A DNA stretch of 64,000 nucleotides from the NCBI GenBank assembly GCA_903824575.1, contig CAIJXJ010000146.1, forward strand, positions 1 through 64,000, written 5' to 3'. Position numbers and translations under genes: made by a program. Each line of letters starts with the position of its first letter. Positions within the stretch are counted from its first letter, which is position 1. Source of the stretch: an uncultured Methylobacillus sp. (GTDB lineage: Bacteria; Pseudomonadota; Gammaproteobacteria; Burkholderiales; Methylophilaceae). This document shows positions 19,791-30,349 of the stretch, piece by piece. Below the pieces are notes generated by a model. That model worked only from the letters and a program-made list of their open reading frames with translations, was not told where the DNA came from and searched no databases.

Positions 19791-21050
19791 ATGAGCAAGA
19801 CCATACAGGCCGTGCGCGGCATGAACGATATCCTCCCGGCAGACGCAGCCCTGTGGGAGTATTTTGAGGACACCGTTCGGGATTGGCTGCGCGCCTATGG
19901 CTATACCCAGATTCGCACGCCCGTGGTGGAAGCGACCGATCTGTTCGTGCGTTCCATCGGCGAAGTTACCGACATTGTCGAGAAAGAGATGTACAGCTTC
20001 GAGGACAGGCTCAATGGTGAGCGTTTGACCCTGCGTCCGGAAGGCACGGCTTCCTGTGTACGCGCCGTGATCGAACACAACCTGCTCTACAACGCGCCGC
20101 AGCGACTCTGGTATACGGGCCCGATGTTTCGTCATGAACGACCACAGAAGGGGCGTTACCGCCAGTTCCACCAAGTAGGCGTCGAGTCACTGGGTTACGA
20201 CGGCCCGGACATGGATGCTGAACACATCCTCATGACGGCCCGCCTGTGGAAATTACTTGGCCTGCAGGATGTGGCGCTCGAGATCAATACACTAGGCTCG
20301 TCCGAGGCCCGTGCCCGTTACCGTGAACGGCTGATCGGTTACTTCGAACAGCATGCCGGGGAACTGGACGTAGACGCCAAACGCCGTCTGCATAGCAACC
20401 CTTTGCGCATCCTGGATAGCAAGAATCCTGCGATGCAAGCACTGGTGGAGGCGGCCCCTAGTTTGATGGAGGATCTGGATGAGCTGTCGCACATGCATTT
20501 CGAGCAGCTGCAAGCGATGCTGAGTGCGGCCGGTATCGAATACCGTATCAATCCCCGTCTGGTGCGTGGTCTGGATTATTACAATGCAACCGTATTTGAG
20601 TGGGTAACGACCCGTCTTGGCGCTCAAGGTACGGTCTGTGCCGGTGGTCGTTATGACAGTTTGATCGAACAGATTGGTGGCAAACCGGCACCGGCCTGCG
20701 GTTATGCGATGGGTGTTGAACGCTTGCTGGCACTGCTGCAGGAACAGGGATTCCAGCCTCCAGCGCTGGCGCCTGACGCTTATATCGTGCATCTGGGGGT
20801 TGTTGCCGATGCGCTGGCACCACTTGCGGCAGAACAATTACGCGATGCCGGCCTCGCCGTGGTCATGCATTGTGGTGGTGGTAGTTTCAAGTCGCAGATG
20901 AAGAAGGCCAATGCCAGCTTGGCGCGTTTCGCCGTGATCATTGGTGATGACGAGGCGCTGGCAGGGGAGGTCAGCGTGAAACCTTTGCGCGGAGGCGGCG
21001 AGCAGGCGCGCATGAGCATTCAGGCCGCAATCGATTTTTTGAGTTTGTGA
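19791..21050 (+). CDS. hisS: Histidyl-tRNA synthetase
   Basis: Class II aminoacyl-tRNA synthetase, 419 residues. Motif 2 appears as [23 protein letters not shown], quoted here in part ([16 protein letters not shown]), the histidine motif as [15 protein letters not shown], and motif 3 as [13 protein letters not shown]. The C-terminal anticodon-binding domain is complete. It sits in its usual place after ispG. Confidence 0.97.
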   Translation: MSKTIQAVRGMNDILPADAALWEYFEDTVRDWLRAYGYTQIRTPVVEATDLFVRSIGEVTDIVEKEMYSFEDRLNGERLTLRPEGTASCVRAVIEHNLLYNAPQRLWYTGPMFRHERPQKGRYRQFHQVGVESLGYDGPDMDAEHILMTARLWKLLGLQDVALEINTLGSSEARARYRERLIGYFEQHAGELDVDAKRRLHSNPLRILDSKNPAMQALVEAAPSLMEDLDELSHMHFEQLQAMLSAAGIEYRINPRLVRGLDYYNATVFEWVTTRLGAQGTVCAGGRYDSLIEQIGGKPAPACGYAMGVERLLALLQEQGFQPPALAPDAYIVHLGVVADALAPLAAEQLRDAGLAVVMHCGGGSFKSQMKKANASLARFAVIIGDDEALAGEVSVKPLRGGGEQARMSIQAAIDFLSL

Positions 21051-21054
21051 ACGC

Positions 21055-21876
21055 ATGAGCGAGCTGCTGCACCTATCGGGACTGACCATTACGCCATGGC
21101 AACAACCGGCGCGTCGATTGGTGAATGACGTTTCGTTTACGCTGGAGTCGGGCAGGACGACCTGCATCGTCGGTGAATCCGGCAGCGGCAAGAGCCTGAC
21201 CGCGCTGGCCGTGATGGGCCTGTTGCCCATGGGATTACAACGTCAGGCCGGACAGGTCATGTTTCAGGGGCGTGAACTCACGATGTCCTCCCAAGCCGAG
21301 TTGCAGCAAATCCGAGGCAAGCGTATCGGCATGATATTCCAGGAGCCGATGACCTCGCTTAATCCGGTACTCAATATCGGTTTTCAGATTGGTGAGAGCC
21401 TGACTGTGCATCTGGGCCTGCGTGGGCAGGAGCTGAAGACCCGTGTTGCTGCCTTGCTTGAACAGGTTGGCATTCCTGCCGTGCGCGCTAACAGTTATCC
21501 GGATGAACTCTCCGGCGGGCAACGCCAGCGCGTGATGATCGCGATGAGCATCGCGTGTGAGCCAGTGCTGTTGATCGCTGACGAACCGACGACGGCACTG
21601 GATGTGACGGTGCAGGCCCAGATCCTGCAATTGTTGGCTGAACTGAAGGTTCGCATGAACATGGGCATGCTGTTCATTACCCATGATTTTGGCGTGGTGG
21701 CAGACATCGCCGACGATGTCGTGGTGATGTTTCGCGGTGAAGTGGTGGAAGCGGGCCCGGTGGATCAGATTCTGGTCTGCCCGCAGCACCCCTATACGCG
21801 CGCCTTGCTCGACTGCGTGCCGGATGCGGAAGGATTGAAGCCACTAAAGCCGATTGACTACGCGTGGCTGGCATGA
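21055..21876 (+). CDS. Peptide-type ABC transporter ATPase (DppD/OppD-like)
   Basis: ATP-binding subunit of 273 residues with Walker A GESGSGKS, Q-loop FQEPMTSLNP, signature LSGGQRQRVMIA, Walker B LLIADEPTTALD and H-loop THDF. The oligopeptide-family tail HPYTRALLDCVPD is present but the rest of the usual C-terminal extension is short (typical family length about 320-330). It pairs with the next gene like the two halves of YejF. No permease or binding protein lies nearby, so the membrane partners are encoded elsewhere or missing. It lies between hisS and yfgM, which are usually adjacent. Confidence 0.88.
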   Translation: MSELLHLSGLTITPWQQPARRLVNDVSFTLESGRTTCIVGESGSGKSLTALAVMGLLPMGLQRQAGQVMFQGRELTMSSQAELQQIRGKRIGMIFQEPMTSLNPVLNIGFQIGESLTVHLGLRGQELKTRVAALLEQVGIPAVRANSYPDELSGGQRQRVMIAMSIACEPVLLIADEPTTALDVTVQAQILQLLAELKVRMNMGMLFITHDFGVVADIADDVVVMFRGEVVEAGPVDQILVCPQHPYTRALLDCVPDAEGLKPLKPIDYAWLA

Positions 21877-21972
21877 AAAAACCAATGGGGAAGATTATCA
21901 GTATTCAAAATCCAACTCAAATTGGCCTTGGTCCGGTAAATCCTGAAAATCCTGTTGAAAGGGTTTTGTTTC

Positions 21973-22785
21973 ATGGCTGACATTATTCTTTCAGCGCAAG
22001 GCCTCACCAAGATCTACCGGCAACGTAGCGGCAGATTTGGCTTTGGATCAAGCCAGATCAAGGCACTGGATAATGTCAGCCTTAGCCTGAAACAGGGGGC
22101 CACGTTGGCGGTGGTAGGAGAATCGGGCAGTGGCAAATCCACGCTGGCCCGTTGTCTGCTACAATTGCAACCCCTCGATGCGGGTGAAGTACAGTTTGAA
22201 GGTCGCGAACTGGGGCGTTTGACCGGGACTGAACTGCGTGGCGTACGTCGGCATTTGCAGATGGTGTTTCAGGATCCGTTTGCGTCCCTCAATCCGCGCA
22301 TGAAAGTGGGTGAGATCGTCGCTGAGGGTTTGCTGATTCACAAGCTCGGCAATGCAACGACACGACGCGACCAGGTGCTGCGCATGCTGCAGCGGGTGGG
22401 TCTGGCGGCGCCTGACATGGATAAATATCCACACGAATTTTCCGGTGGTCAGCGCCAACGCATCGGCATTGCCCGCGCCCTGGTGTTGGAACCCAAAGTC
22501 GTGGTGTGCGATGAACCGGTGTCAGCACTGGATGTATCGATCCAGGCGCAGATTCTGTTGCTGCTGAAAGAGCTGCAACTGGAAATGGGTTTGAGTTATC
22601 TGTTTATCAGTCATGACCTGCGGGTGGTGCGACACATGGCAGACGAAGTGATGGTAATGCATAGAGGCCGCATTGTAGAGCAGGGGGAAGTCGCGCAGGT
22701 CTACGCTGATCCCCAGCACGAATATACACGTAATTTATTGAATTCAATCCCTGGCCATCATCGGATGGCGACGGCTACAACATAG
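21973..22785 (+). CDS. Peptide-type ABC transporter ATPase (DppF/OppF-like)
   Basis: Second ATP-binding subunit, 270 residues, with Walker A GESGSGKST, Q-loop FQDPFASLNPRM, signature FSGGQRQRIGIA, Walker B VVCDEPVSALD and H-loop SHDL. The tail DPQHEYTRNLLNSIPG is the oligopeptide-family ending. ATG 21973 is taken over a TTG at 21955, because the family starts just before the first strand. With the preceding gene it would energise a di- or oligopeptide-type importer whose permeases are not in the window. Confidence 0.88.
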   Translation: MADIILSAQGLTKIYRQRSGRFGFGSSQIKALDNVSLSLKQGATLAVVGESGSGKSTLARCLLQLQPLDAGEVQFEGRELGRLTGTELRGVRRHLQMVFQDPFASLNPRMKVGEIVAEGLLIHKLGNATTRRDQVLRMLQRVGLAAPDMDKYPHEFSGGQRQRIGIARALVLEPKVVVCDEPVSALDVSIQAQILLLLKELQLEMGLSYLFISHDLRVVRHMADEVMVMHRGRIVEQGEVAQVYADPQHEYTRNLLNSIPGHHRMATATT

Positions 22786-22794
22786 GAAAGAAGC

Positions 22795-23421
22795 ATGGCA
22801 TACGATCTGGAAGAGCAGGAACAGTTGGACGAACTCAAGGCGTGGTGGAAGCTCCACGGCAATCTGGTCATGGGTGTATTGACTGCGGTGTTGCTAACCT
22901 ATGCCGGCTTTCAGGGCTGGAAGATTTACCAGCATAAGCAATCGGTGGAGGCTTCCGCACTATATGAAGCAATGACTCAGCTGGAAACCAAGGATGTTAA
23001 GGCTATCCGCAGTGCCGCGACTCGCCTGATGGATAATTATGCGTCAACGCCTTATGCAGCAAGAGCTGCGCTTCTGGTCGCCAAGGCAAATTATGCTGCG
23101 GGTGACCCCAAGAGTGCGCAGGCGCAGATCGAATGGGTGATGGGTCATGCCAAGGAGGACTCTCTTCGCGCCATCGCACAACTACAGTTGGCCGCCTTGC
23201 AATTTGATGGCAAGCAATTTGATGCCGCACTGAAGACGCTAGGTGAAAAACACGATACCGGGTTTGACGGACTGTTCCTCGACCTCAAGGGCGATGTTCT
23301 GGAGGCGAATGGCAAGAAAACTGAGGCCAGGGCGGCTTATGCCGAAGCCTTGACCCATCTCTCAGCCAACGGTCGCTATCGTCACTATACCGAGCGCAAG
23401 CTCGATGCGTTGGGAAGCTGA
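22795..23421 (+). CDS. yfgM: Ancillary SecYEG translocon subunit / TPR chaperone
   Basis: A 208-residue inner-membrane protein: short cytoplasmic start (AYDLEEQEQLDELKAWWKLH), membrane segment about 23-43, then a periplasmic TPR-like helical domain. In E. coli YfgM associates with SecYEG and PpiD and assists proteins leaving the translocon. Its position directly before bamB is conserved. Confidence 0.9.
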   Translation: MAYDLEEQEQLDELKAWWKLHGNLVMGVLTAVLLTYAGFQGWKIYQHKQSVEASALYEAMTQLETKDVKAIRSAATRLMDNYASTPYAARAALLVAKANYAAGDPKSAQAQIEWVMGHAKEDSLRAIAQLQLAALQFDGKQFDAALKTLGEKHDTGFDGLFLDLKGDVLEANGKKTEARAAYAEALTHLSANGRYRHYTERKLDALGS

Positions 23422-23423
23422 AC

Positions 23424-24584
23424 GTGTATCGGATCGCAGTTTTATTAGCAGCTCTGCTCGTGGGATGTACCTCCATGACCGATCTCAAGACCGATATTTC
23501 GGAGCGCATATTTGGAGAAGAGCCCAAGGACCCCCCCATTACCCTGGAGGATTTCAAGCAAACAGCTAGTGCTAGTACCCTTTGGCATGTGGCCATAGGG
23601 CCAAGTGACGCCTATGATTTTTCGCCAGCCTTGGACGGGTCAGCTGTTTTTGCAGCGTGTGCAGATGGGACTATCGTTCGTCTGGATGCGGCAAATGGAA
23701 ATCAAGTTTGGCGTATCAACGCCGGTGAAAGACTTTCCGGCGGCGTAGGAGCGGGTGATGGTCTGGTGCTGGTCGGTACTCCCAAGGGCATGGTGCTGGC
23801 CTTCGATCAGAAGGGACGCGCCCTGTGGAAATCACGGCTAAGCAGCGAAGTCCTGAGCGCGCCCAAGGTTAAAGACGGTGTCGTGGTGGTACGCAGCGGG
23901 GACAGTCGCATATTTGGCATAGATGCAGTCGATGGCAAGCGTAAATGGGTCTATGAGCGTGCGACACCCTCCCTCAGCCTGAGAAGTGCAGCAGGCGTGG
24001 TGCTCGATGGAGGTGCGGCCTATGTCGGCTTTGCCGGTGGCAAACTGGTTGCTATCAAGGCCGATGATGGCAAGGTGTTGTGGGAAGCAGCCATCGCCCT
24101 GCCCAAGGGCGCGACCGAAATCGAGCGTATCGCCGACATTACCAGCATGCCGGTGGTGGAGGGAGGAATGGTCTATGCCGTGGCCTATCAGGGACGCATT
24201 GCAGCAGTCGATCGGGCGACTGGACGCGTCCAGTGGAATCGTGACATATCGAGCTATACCGGCATAAACGCCGCAAACGCGCGTGTTTATGTCAGCCACA
24301 GTGGCGGTGCGGTGTATGCACTCGATTACAACAGCGGAAAAACTTACTGGCGACAGGGCGGTCTGCTCAATCGCCAGTTAAGCGCACCACTGGCTATAGG
24401 CCCCTATCTTGCTCTTGGTGATCTACAAGGCTATCTGCATTACCTGTCGCGTGACGATGGTTCCTTTGTTGCGCGTGTAGCGACCGAAAATAGCCCCATC
24501 ATGTCCCAGTTGCTTGATCTCGGAAACTCAACTCTGCTGGCACAAACGCGTAGCGGCGGCCTGTATGCGATTGCCGTCAAGTAA
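23424..24584 (+). CDS. bamB: Outer membrane assembly lipoprotein BamB
   Basis: Beta-propeller lipoprotein of the BAM complex that inserts outer-membrane proteins. 386 residues, starting with GTG; lipobox LLVGC. PQQ-like repeat blades are visible across the length (for example [43 protein letters not shown]). The stop overlaps the der start by one base. Confidence 0.94.
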   Translation: MYRIAVLLAALLVGCTSMTDLKTDISERIFGEEPKDPPITLEDFKQTASASTLWHVAIGPSDAYDFSPALDGSAVFAACADGTIVRLDAANGNQVWRINAGERLSGGVGAGDGLVLVGTPKGMVLAFDQKGRALWKSRLSSEVLSAPKVKDGVVVVRSGDSRIFGIDAVDGKRKWVYERATPSLSLRSAAGVVLDGGAAYVGFAGGKLVAIKADDGKVLWEAAIALPKGATEIERIADITSMPVVEGGMVYAVAYQGRIAAVDRATGRVQWNRDISSYTGINAANARVYVSHSGGAVYALDYNSGKTYWRQGGLLNRQLSAPLAIGPYLALGDLQGYLHYLSRDDGSFVARVATENSPIMSQLLDLGNSTLLAQTRSGGLYAIAVK

Positions 24585-26023
24585 TGATACCAACCCTCGT
24601 TCTGGTTGGCCGACCTAATGTCGGCAAATCTACACTCTTTAATCGGCTGACCAAGACGCGTGATGCGCTGGTCGCCGACCTGCCGGGTCTCACGCGTGAC
24701 CGTCATTACGGCCGAGGCGTAATCGGTGATTTTCCCTATCTGGTAGTGGATACCGGCGGTTTTGAGCCGCTGGCAGACACCGGCATCCTGGTGGAGATGG
24801 CAAGGCAGACCCTGCTGGCGATCGACGAAGCCGACGCCATCATCTTTCTGGTCGATGGCAGGCAAGGCTTGGCGCCTCAGGACAAGGTAATTGCCGAGCG
24901 CCTGCGCCGTAGTGGACGACCGGTATTTCTGGCTGTCAATAAGACCGAAGGCATGAACCGCGCCGTGGTGACGGCCGAGTTTCACGAACTGGCCCTGGGC
25001 GACCCGTTGTCGATCTCTTCCGCTCATGGCGAAGGCGTGCGTGATCTGGTCAATCTGGCGCTGGAAGATTTTGCGCCGGAACCGATTGACGAAGCAGCTT
25101 TGAATCAGAATACGCCGCGCATTCCCAAGGTTGCCATCGTTGGTCGTCCCAATGTAGGGAAATCCACGCTGGTCAACGCCTTGTTGGGTGAGCAACGTGT
25201 GATTGCGTTCGATGAGCCCGGTACCACCCGTGACTCCATCTATATCGAACTTGAACGCAACGGCAAAAACTACACGCTGATCGACACGGCCGGCGTGCGC
25301 AAGCGCGGCAAGATATTCGAGGCGGTGGAGAAATTCTCCGTGATCAAGACCATGCAGGCCATCGATGACGCCAACGTGGTCATTCTGGTAGTGGATGCGC
25401 AGGATGGAATCACCGAGCAAGAGGCACATATCGCCGCCTTCATCCTGGATAGCGGTCGTGCTCTGGTCGTCGGCGTGAACAAGTGGGATGGTCTGGACAC
25501 CGATCAGCGCGAATGGATCAAGCGCGAAATCGATCGCAAGTTACAGTTCCTTGACTTTGCCAAGTTTCACTACATTTCCGCGCTGAAGGCAACCGGCCTG
25601 AACGAGTTGCTACGTTCGGTGGATGATGCCTACAAGTCAGCCATGGCCGACTTGTCTACCCCAAGATTGACCCGCGTACTGGAAGAAGCGATCCAGCAGC
25701 ACCAGCCGCCGATTTCAAAGGGCATTCGCCCCAAGCTGCGCTATGCGCATCAGGGTGGTATGAATCCACCCATCATCGTCATCCATGGCAACCACGTAGA
25801 CGGCGTCAAACAGGCTTATGTGCGCTTCCTGGAAGGCGTGTTCCGCAAGGCGTTTGAATTGTCAGGCACACCATTGCGCGTGCAGTTCAATCAAGGCAAG
25901 AATCCGTTTGCTGAGACCGAAACTCGCAAAAAGGGGGAAGGCATTGTCAGCATGCGGCGGCGCAAGACGGCGCGCCGCGTAGAACTGAAGGAACGCAAGG
26001 AAAAAGAAGACAAGAATCGCTAA
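24584..26023 (+). CDS. der: Ribosome-associated GTPase Der
   Basis: Double-domain GTPase of 479 residues required for 50S ribosome assembly. Two complete G domains each carry the P-loop GRPNVGKST (near residues 8 and 187), and NKTE and NKWD form the G4 motifs. The C-terminal KH-like domain is followed by a Lys/Arg/Glu-rich tail. It ends the long plus-strand run; hfq-hflX, which often come next, are absent and bamD faces it. Confidence 0.96.
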   Translation: MIPTLVLVGRPNVGKSTLFNRLTKTRDALVADLPGLTRDRHYGRGVIGDFPYLVVDTGGFEPLADTGILVEMARQTLLAIDEADAIIFLVDGRQGLAPQDKVIAERLRRSGRPVFLAVNKTEGMNRAVVTAEFHELALGDPLSISSAHGEGVRDLVNLALEDFAPEPIDEAALNQNTPRIPKVAIVGRPNVGKSTLVNALLGEQRVIAFDEPGTTRDSIYIELERNGKNYTLIDTAGVRKRGKIFEAVEKFSVIKTMQAIDDANVVILVVDAQDGITEQEAHIAAFILDSGRALVVGVNKWDGLDTDQREWIKREIDRKLQFLDFAKFHYISALKATGLNELLRSVDDAYKSAMADLSTPRLTRVLEEAIQQHQPPISKGIRPKLRYAHQGGMNPPIIVIHGNHVDGVKQAYVRFLEGVFRKAFELSGTPLRVQFNQGKNPFAETETRKKGEGIVSMRRRKTARRVELKERKEKEDKNR

Positions 26024-26033
26024 CGCAAAATCG

Positions 26034-26105
26034 CTTTTAGCTGTCAGCGATCAGCTAAAACCTACAGTGCGCCTTGAGGTTTAGCTGAATGCTGATGGCT
26101 AAAAG
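26034..26105. repeat. Long imperfect palindrome between convergent genes
   Basis: Left arm 26034-26062 and right arm 26078-26105 pair over about 28 bases with only a few mismatches around a 15-base loop. Within each arm AGCTGTCAGCGATCAGCT-like units are themselves partly symmetric. It lies between the stops of der and bamD and may act as a two-way terminator or be a member of a dispersed intergenic palindrome family. Confidence 0.75.
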
Positions 26106-26113
26106 CTGTATTT

Positions 26114-26917
26114 CTACCATAAGCTTTCCCAGAACTTCCACCACACCCTCTTGTCCTCCGGCGCGCCAGAATTCAGGAAGCGGCTTTGTGGATAGTTATT
26201 GTTGAGTATGCGTAAGGTGTCCTGTTTCAGGTCGTTCATGTCGAGCAAGTCGTAGGCGCTGACCATGATTACAAGTGCTTCCTCGACAGCGGGCGTGCTG
26301 GGATAGTTTTCAATCACGTATTTGCAGCGATTGAGTGCGGCCACATAGGCCTCGCGCTTCATGTAATAGCGTGCCACATGCAGTTCATGTTCTGACAGGG
26401 TGTTGATCAGGTACAGCATGCGCAGGGCAGCATCCTTGGAGTATTTGCTGTCGGGGAAACGGGTCACCAGATCCTTGAAGGATGCAAATGATTCGCGCAA
26501 TGCCTTCGGGTCACGGTCGCTGATATTCTGGGCGGTCAGTTTTTCGACTACACCGCGCTCATTGAAAGTGGCCAATCCTTTCAGATAGTACATGTAGTCG
26601 ACGTTGGGGTGATGCGGGTGCAACTTGATGAAACGATCTGCAGCTGCCAGAGCGGCGGCGGCATCCCCTTTCTTGTAATAGGCGTAAGAGACTTCCATTT
26701 CAGCCTGAATGGCGTAGCGGCCATGCGGAAAGCGAGACTCCAGTGTCTGGTAATATTTGATCGCTTTTTCATAGTCGCGATCGCGCATGCTTGCTTCAGC
26801 AGCACTGTTGATTTGCTGAACCGACCAGCCCTTGGTCTCATCAATTGCATCCGGATTGCCGAAAATTGCACATCCGGCGAGGAAGAGCAGGGGAATAAGA
26901 GCTAAACTGCGTTTCAT
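26114..26917 (-). CDS. bamD: Outer membrane assembly lipoprotein BamD
   Basis: Essential BAM-complex lipoprotein, 267 residues. MKRSLALIPLLFLAGC gives the signal peptide and lipobox, and five TPR-like units follow (for example YEKAIKYYQTLESRFPHGRYA, ALAAADRFIKLHPHHPNVDY). ATG 26917 is favoured since GGATGG lies 4-9 bases ahead of it; ATG 26926 is the alternative. It is divergent from rluD with under 40 bp between them, an arrangement common in proteobacteria. Confidence 0.94.
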   Translation of the reverse strand: MKRSLALIPLLFLAGCAIFGNPDAIDETKGWSVQQINSAAEASMRDRDYEKAIKYYQTLESRFPHGRYAIQAEMEVSYAYYKKGDAAAALAAADRFIKLHPHHPNVDYMYYLKGLATFNERGVVEKLTAQNISDRDPKALRESFASFKDLVTRFPDSKYSKDAALRMLYLINTLSEHELHVARYYMKREAYVAALNRCKYVIENYPSTPAVEEALVIMVSAYDLLDMNDLKQDTLRILNNNYPQSRFLNSGAPEDKRVWWKFWESLW

Positions 26918-26956
26918 AGCGACCATCCATTGATTTGATTTTTTAGATTATAACTG

Positions 26957-28003
26957 ATGACCCAAGCTGATCCTATCCTCCTCGGAATTCCTGACAATCT
27001 TGCCGGTCTGCGTCTTGACCAGGCATTGTCAAAATTGCTGCCTGATTACTCGCGCTCCCGTCTGCAAGGCTGGATCAAAGAGGAGCGGGTGCTGGTAGAC
27101 GACAAGCCTGCCAGCAACAAACAAAAAGTGTGGGGCGGTGAGCAAATTCGCATCACCCCTCAAGCGCCTCAGGAGGAGAGCGCCTTCAAAGGCGAGGACA
27201 TTGCCCTGAATATTGTTTTTGAAGATGAACAGATTCTGGTGGTCAACAAGCCCGCCGGCATGGTGGTACACCCCGCCGCCGGCAACTGGGAGGGGACACT
27301 GCTCAATGCCTTGCTGCATTATTTGCCGCAACTGCATGATCTGCCTCGGGCCGGTATTGTGCATCGTCTGGACAAGGACACCAGTGGCTTGCTGGTGGTA
27401 GCCAAGACCATCGCAGCGCAAACCTCCTTGGTGCGGCAGTTGCAGGCGCGCACGGTGAAGCGTGAATATCGTGCTCTTGTTTGGGGCCAGGTCTGGAAGA
27501 ATGGCACGGTGGATACCGAAATTGGCCGTCATCCACATGCGCGCACCAAGATGGCGGTCACGCGCACCGGCGGCAAATCGGCGATCACGCATTATGAGGT
27601 TCTGGAGCGCTTCGCCGTGCACAGCTATCTGCGCTGCCGCCTCGAAACCGGCCGCACCCACCAGATTCGGGTGCACATGCAACATCTGGGGGCGCCGATG
27701 GTGGGCGACCAGGTTTACGGCTTGCGTGGAATCGTTCCCAACAAGTCGATGACACCTACCCTGCGCGAGGCTCTCAAGATTTTCAAGCGCCAGGCCCTGC
27801 ACGCGGTGCGGTTAGGCCTGATCCATCCTGCCAGCGGAGAATTCATGGAGTGGCAGATCGAACTGCCGGCGGACATGAAAGCCTTGCTGGAGGCGATGCG
27901 CTACGTGGAGCCGCTGGAACAGGTAGCCTTCGAAATCGAATACGAGGAAGATCTGGAAGACGATTTCGAGGACGATGCAGACGAGTTGGCGGACGAGGAA
28001 TAA
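26957..28003 (+). CDS. rluD: 23S rRNA pseudouridine synthase D
   Basis: Makes pseudouridines 1911, 1915 and 1917 in helix 69 of 23S rRNA. 348 residues: an N-terminal S4 domain (LDQALSKLLPDYSRSRLQGW), then the RluA-type catalytic domain with the active-site aspartate in HRLDKDTSGLLV. The C terminus is an unusual acidic tail of about 25 residues rich in Glu/Asp. It overlaps the pgeF start by one base. Confidence 0.95.
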   Translation: MTQADPILLGIPDNLAGLRLDQALSKLLPDYSRSRLQGWIKEERVLVDDKPASNKQKVWGGEQIRITPQAPQEESAFKGEDIALNIVFEDEQILVVNKPAGMVVHPAAGNWEGTLLNALLHYLPQLHDLPRAGIVHRLDKDTSGLLVVAKTIAAQTSLVRQLQARTVKREYRALVWGQVWKNGTVDTEIGRHPHARTKMAVTRTGGKSAITHYEVLERFAVHSYLRCRLETGRTHQIRVHMQHLGAPMVGDQVYGLRGIVPNKSMTPTLREALKIFKRQALHAVRLGLIHPASGEFMEWQIELPADMKALLEAMRYVEPLEQVAFEIEYEEDLEDDFEDDADELADEE

Positions 28004-28734
28004 TGCTGCAACAGGCAATAGTGCCCCAGTGGCCAGCCCCAGCCAGAGTTTGTGCATTGCAGACCAGCCGGCATGGCGGCACCAGTTTGTCGCCATACGA
28101 CAGCCTCAACCTGGGGACTCATGTGGGTGATGCAGCGGCCTGTGTCGCCGCCAACCGTCAGTTGTTGCAAGCTGTTCTGCCGGGGAAACCGCTTTGGTTG
28201 CAACAGGTGCATGGCACTGTAGTGGTGGAGGCGGAGCAGGGTGGCCAGCCTAACGCCGATGCCAGCATTGCGCGCGAGGCCGGTGTTGTGTGTGCCGTGT
28301 TGACGGCCGATTGCCTGCCCCTATTGCTATGCGACGACGCCGGCAGCGTGGTGGGTGCGGTACACGCCGGCTGGCGAGGGTTGGCTGCTGGCGTCATTGA
28401 GGCGGCCGTCCATGCCATGGAAGTGGCGCCCACCGAAGTCATGGCCTGGCTTGGGCCTGCCATCGGACCGCAAGCCTTCGAAGTGGGCGAGAACGTCAGG
28501 GCTGCTTTCCTGCAACATGACAGGGCTGCGGACAGTGCTTTCGTGCCACGCGCCGACAAGTACCTGGCCGATTTGTACCTGCTGGCGCGCCAGCGCCTGG
28601 AAGAGCTCGGGATCAAACGGATTTATGGCGGGGAATTTTGCACCTATACAGACTCGGGGCGTTTCTATTCGTACCGCCGCGACGGCCAGACCGGCCGCAT
28701 GGCCTCCATGATCTGGTTGTCAGATCCCGTATAA
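28003..28734 (+). CDS. pgeF: Peptidoglycan editing factor PgeF (YfiH family)
   Basis: Multicopper-oxidase-like YfiH-family protein, 243 residues, which in E. coli removes misincorporated serine from peptidoglycan precursors and was formerly called polyphenol oxidase. Metal-site motifs are visible: LTADCLPLLL with its cysteine, AVHAGWRGL, and FCTYTDSGRFYSYRRDG. The ATG that overlaps the rluD stop (28003) is chosen; the frame stays open for another 51 codons upstream but inside rluD. Confidence 0.92.
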   Translation: MLQQAIVPQWPAPARVCALQTSRHGGTSLSPYDSLNLGTHVGDAAACVAANRQLLQAVLPGKPLWLQQVHGTVVVEAEQGGQPNADASIAREAGVVCAVLTADCLPLLLCDDAGSVVGAVHAGWRGLAAGVIEAAVHAMEVAPTEVMAWLGPAIGPQAFEVGENVRAAFLQHDRAADSAFVPRADKYLADLYLLARQRLEELGIKRIYGGEFCTYTDSGRFYSYRRDGQTGRMASMIWLSDPV

Positions 28735-28797
28735 TCCTGAGAAAAGTAGGTCGCAGGGCGCAATAAGCCAAGCGCATTGCGCCGTAATTAGGGGCCA

Positions 28798-29001
28798 CTA
28801 CAATTTTTCAATCAGTGGCGGCTCGGCTGTTTCGGCCAGCGCCTTGTTACGCTTCCGCTGCGGCGTGCCGACCAGCCACAGCAGTAGCGCGCAGGGCAGA
28901 AGGCCGTAGAATAAAAAGGTCAGTACGCCGCCGATGAAACTCGGTTCGGTCAGCGCCATCAACAGAGTGACGTAAAGCCAGGCAATAGCAACGATATACA
29001 T
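28798..29001 (-). CDS. Small two-helix membrane protein
   Basis: A 67-residue protein with two hydrophobic segments (about 2-17 and 24-44) and a basic, polar C-terminal tail (GTPQRKRNKALAETAEPP). It lies on the opposite strand between pgeF and rimO, with its start 14 bp from the rimO start. Similar short proteins occur beside rimO in related genomes as far as I recall; function unknown. Confidence 0.6.
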   Translation of the reverse strand: MYIVAIAWLYVTLLMALTEPSFIGGVLTFLFYGLLPCALLLWLVGTPQRKRNKALAETAEPPLIEKL

Positions 29002-29015
29002 AAAGGCAAGATAGC

Positions 29016-30332
29016 ATGTCTAACACAATACCCAAAATCGGCTTCGTTTCTCTCGGTTGCCCCAAGGCATCTTCCGATGCTGAGCGCATCCTGACGCAGT
29101 TGCGTGCCGAAGGCTATAGCATCTCAAACAGCTATGCCGATGCCGACCTGGTGGTGGTCAACACCTGCGGCTTTATCGACTCGGCCGTGGAAGAATCCCT
29201 GGATGCCATTGGCGAAGCGCTGGCCGAGAATGGCCGGGTCATTGTTACTGGTTGCCTGGGCGCCAAGGGCGATGTGGTGAGGAATGTTCATCCCAGCGTG
29301 CTGGCGGTGACCGGTCCACATGCGCTGGAAGAGGTGATGACAGCGGTACATGCACACAGCCCGAAACCACATGATCCCTACACCGACCTGGTGCCACCGC
29401 AGGGCGTCCGTCTGACGCCGCAGCATTACGCCTATCTCAAGATATCGGAGGGATGCAATCACCGGTGCAGTTTCTGCATCATTCCCAGCCTGCGCGGCGA
29501 TCTCGTCAGTCGTCCGGTCGGGGAGGTGATGCAGGAAGCCGAAAACCTGGTCAAGTCCGGCGTGCGTGAACTGCTGGTGATTTCTCAGGACACCTCGGCC
29601 TATGGTGTGGATATCAAATATCGCACCGGCTTCTGGAATGGTCGTCCGCTCAAGACCCGCATGACTGAACTTGCCCGTGCCTTGTCGGAACTCGATGTAT
29701 GGGTACGTCTGCATTACGTCTATCCCTATCCGCACGTGGATGAAGTCATTCCGCTGATGGCCGATGGCCTTATTTTGCCTTATCTGGATGTACCGTTTCA
29801 GCACGCCAGTCCCAGAATACTAAAAGCCATGAAGCGTCCCGCCAGCGGCGAGAATAATCTGGCGCGCATTCGTGCCTGGCGTGAAATCTGCCCAGACATC
29901 ACCCTGCGCAGCACTTTTATCGTGGGCTTTCCGGGCGAAACCGACGAAGAGTTCGAGCAACTGCTGGAATTCATGACAGACGCCAAAATCGACCGTGCTG
30001 GGGCCTTTGCCTACTCTGCGGTCGATGGCGCCGCTGCCAACGCCTTAGCCAATCAGGTGCCGGAACAACTCAAGCAGGAGCGTTTGGGACGCTTCATGGC
30101 GTTACAGGCGCAAATCAGCGCCGAAAGACTGCAGCAAAAGATCGGTCTGACCATGCAGGTGCTGGTCGATTCCGTGGAGGAAGATAATGTGGTGGCCCGC
30201 AGCGCCGCAGACGCACCGGACATAGATGGCGTGGTTTATCTTGAGAACGGCGCCGGCCTGATTCCCGGCGATTTGGTGGACGTCACCATTCTTGATGCGG
30301 ATGAGCACGACCTGTGGGCGGGCCCCGCCTGA
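29016..30332 (+). CDS. rimO: Ribosomal protein S12 methylthiotransferase
   Basis: Radical-SAM enzyme that adds a methylthio group to Asp88 of ribosomal protein S12. 438 residues: N-terminal UPF0004 domain with [12 protein letters not shown] and CGFIDSA cysteines, the radical-SAM motif C147-x3-C151-x2-C154 in CNHRCSFC, and a C-terminal TRAM domain ending in the acidic [16 protein letters not shown]. It marks the end of the housekeeping block. Confidence 0.96.
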   Translation: MSNTIPKIGFVSLGCPKASSDAERILTQLRAEGYSISNSYADADLVVVNTCGFIDSAVEESLDAIGEALAENGRVIVTGCLGAKGDVVRNVHPSVLAVTGPHALEEVMTAVHAHSPKPHDPYTDLVPPQGVRLTPQHYAYLKISEGCNHRCSFCIIPSLRGDLVSRPVGEVMQEAENLVKSGVRELLVISQDTSAYGVDIKYRTGFWNGRPLKTRMTELARALSELDVWVRLHYVYPYPHVDEVIPLMADGLILPYLDVPFQHASPRILKAMKRPASGENNLARIRAWREICPDITLRSTFIVGFPGETDEEFEQLLEFMTDAKIDRAGAFAYSAVDGAAANALANQVPEQLKQERLGRFMALQAQISAERLQQKIGLTMQVLVDSVEEDNVVARSAADAPDIDGVVYLENGAGLIPGDLVDVTILDADEHDLWAGPA

Positions 30333-30349
30333 TTCGTGGGCACCAATTG

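Noticed and set aside
27850-28002. Longer N terminus for pgeF
   Set aside because: The open frame lies wholly inside rluD, and the ATG at 28003 gives the normal family start.
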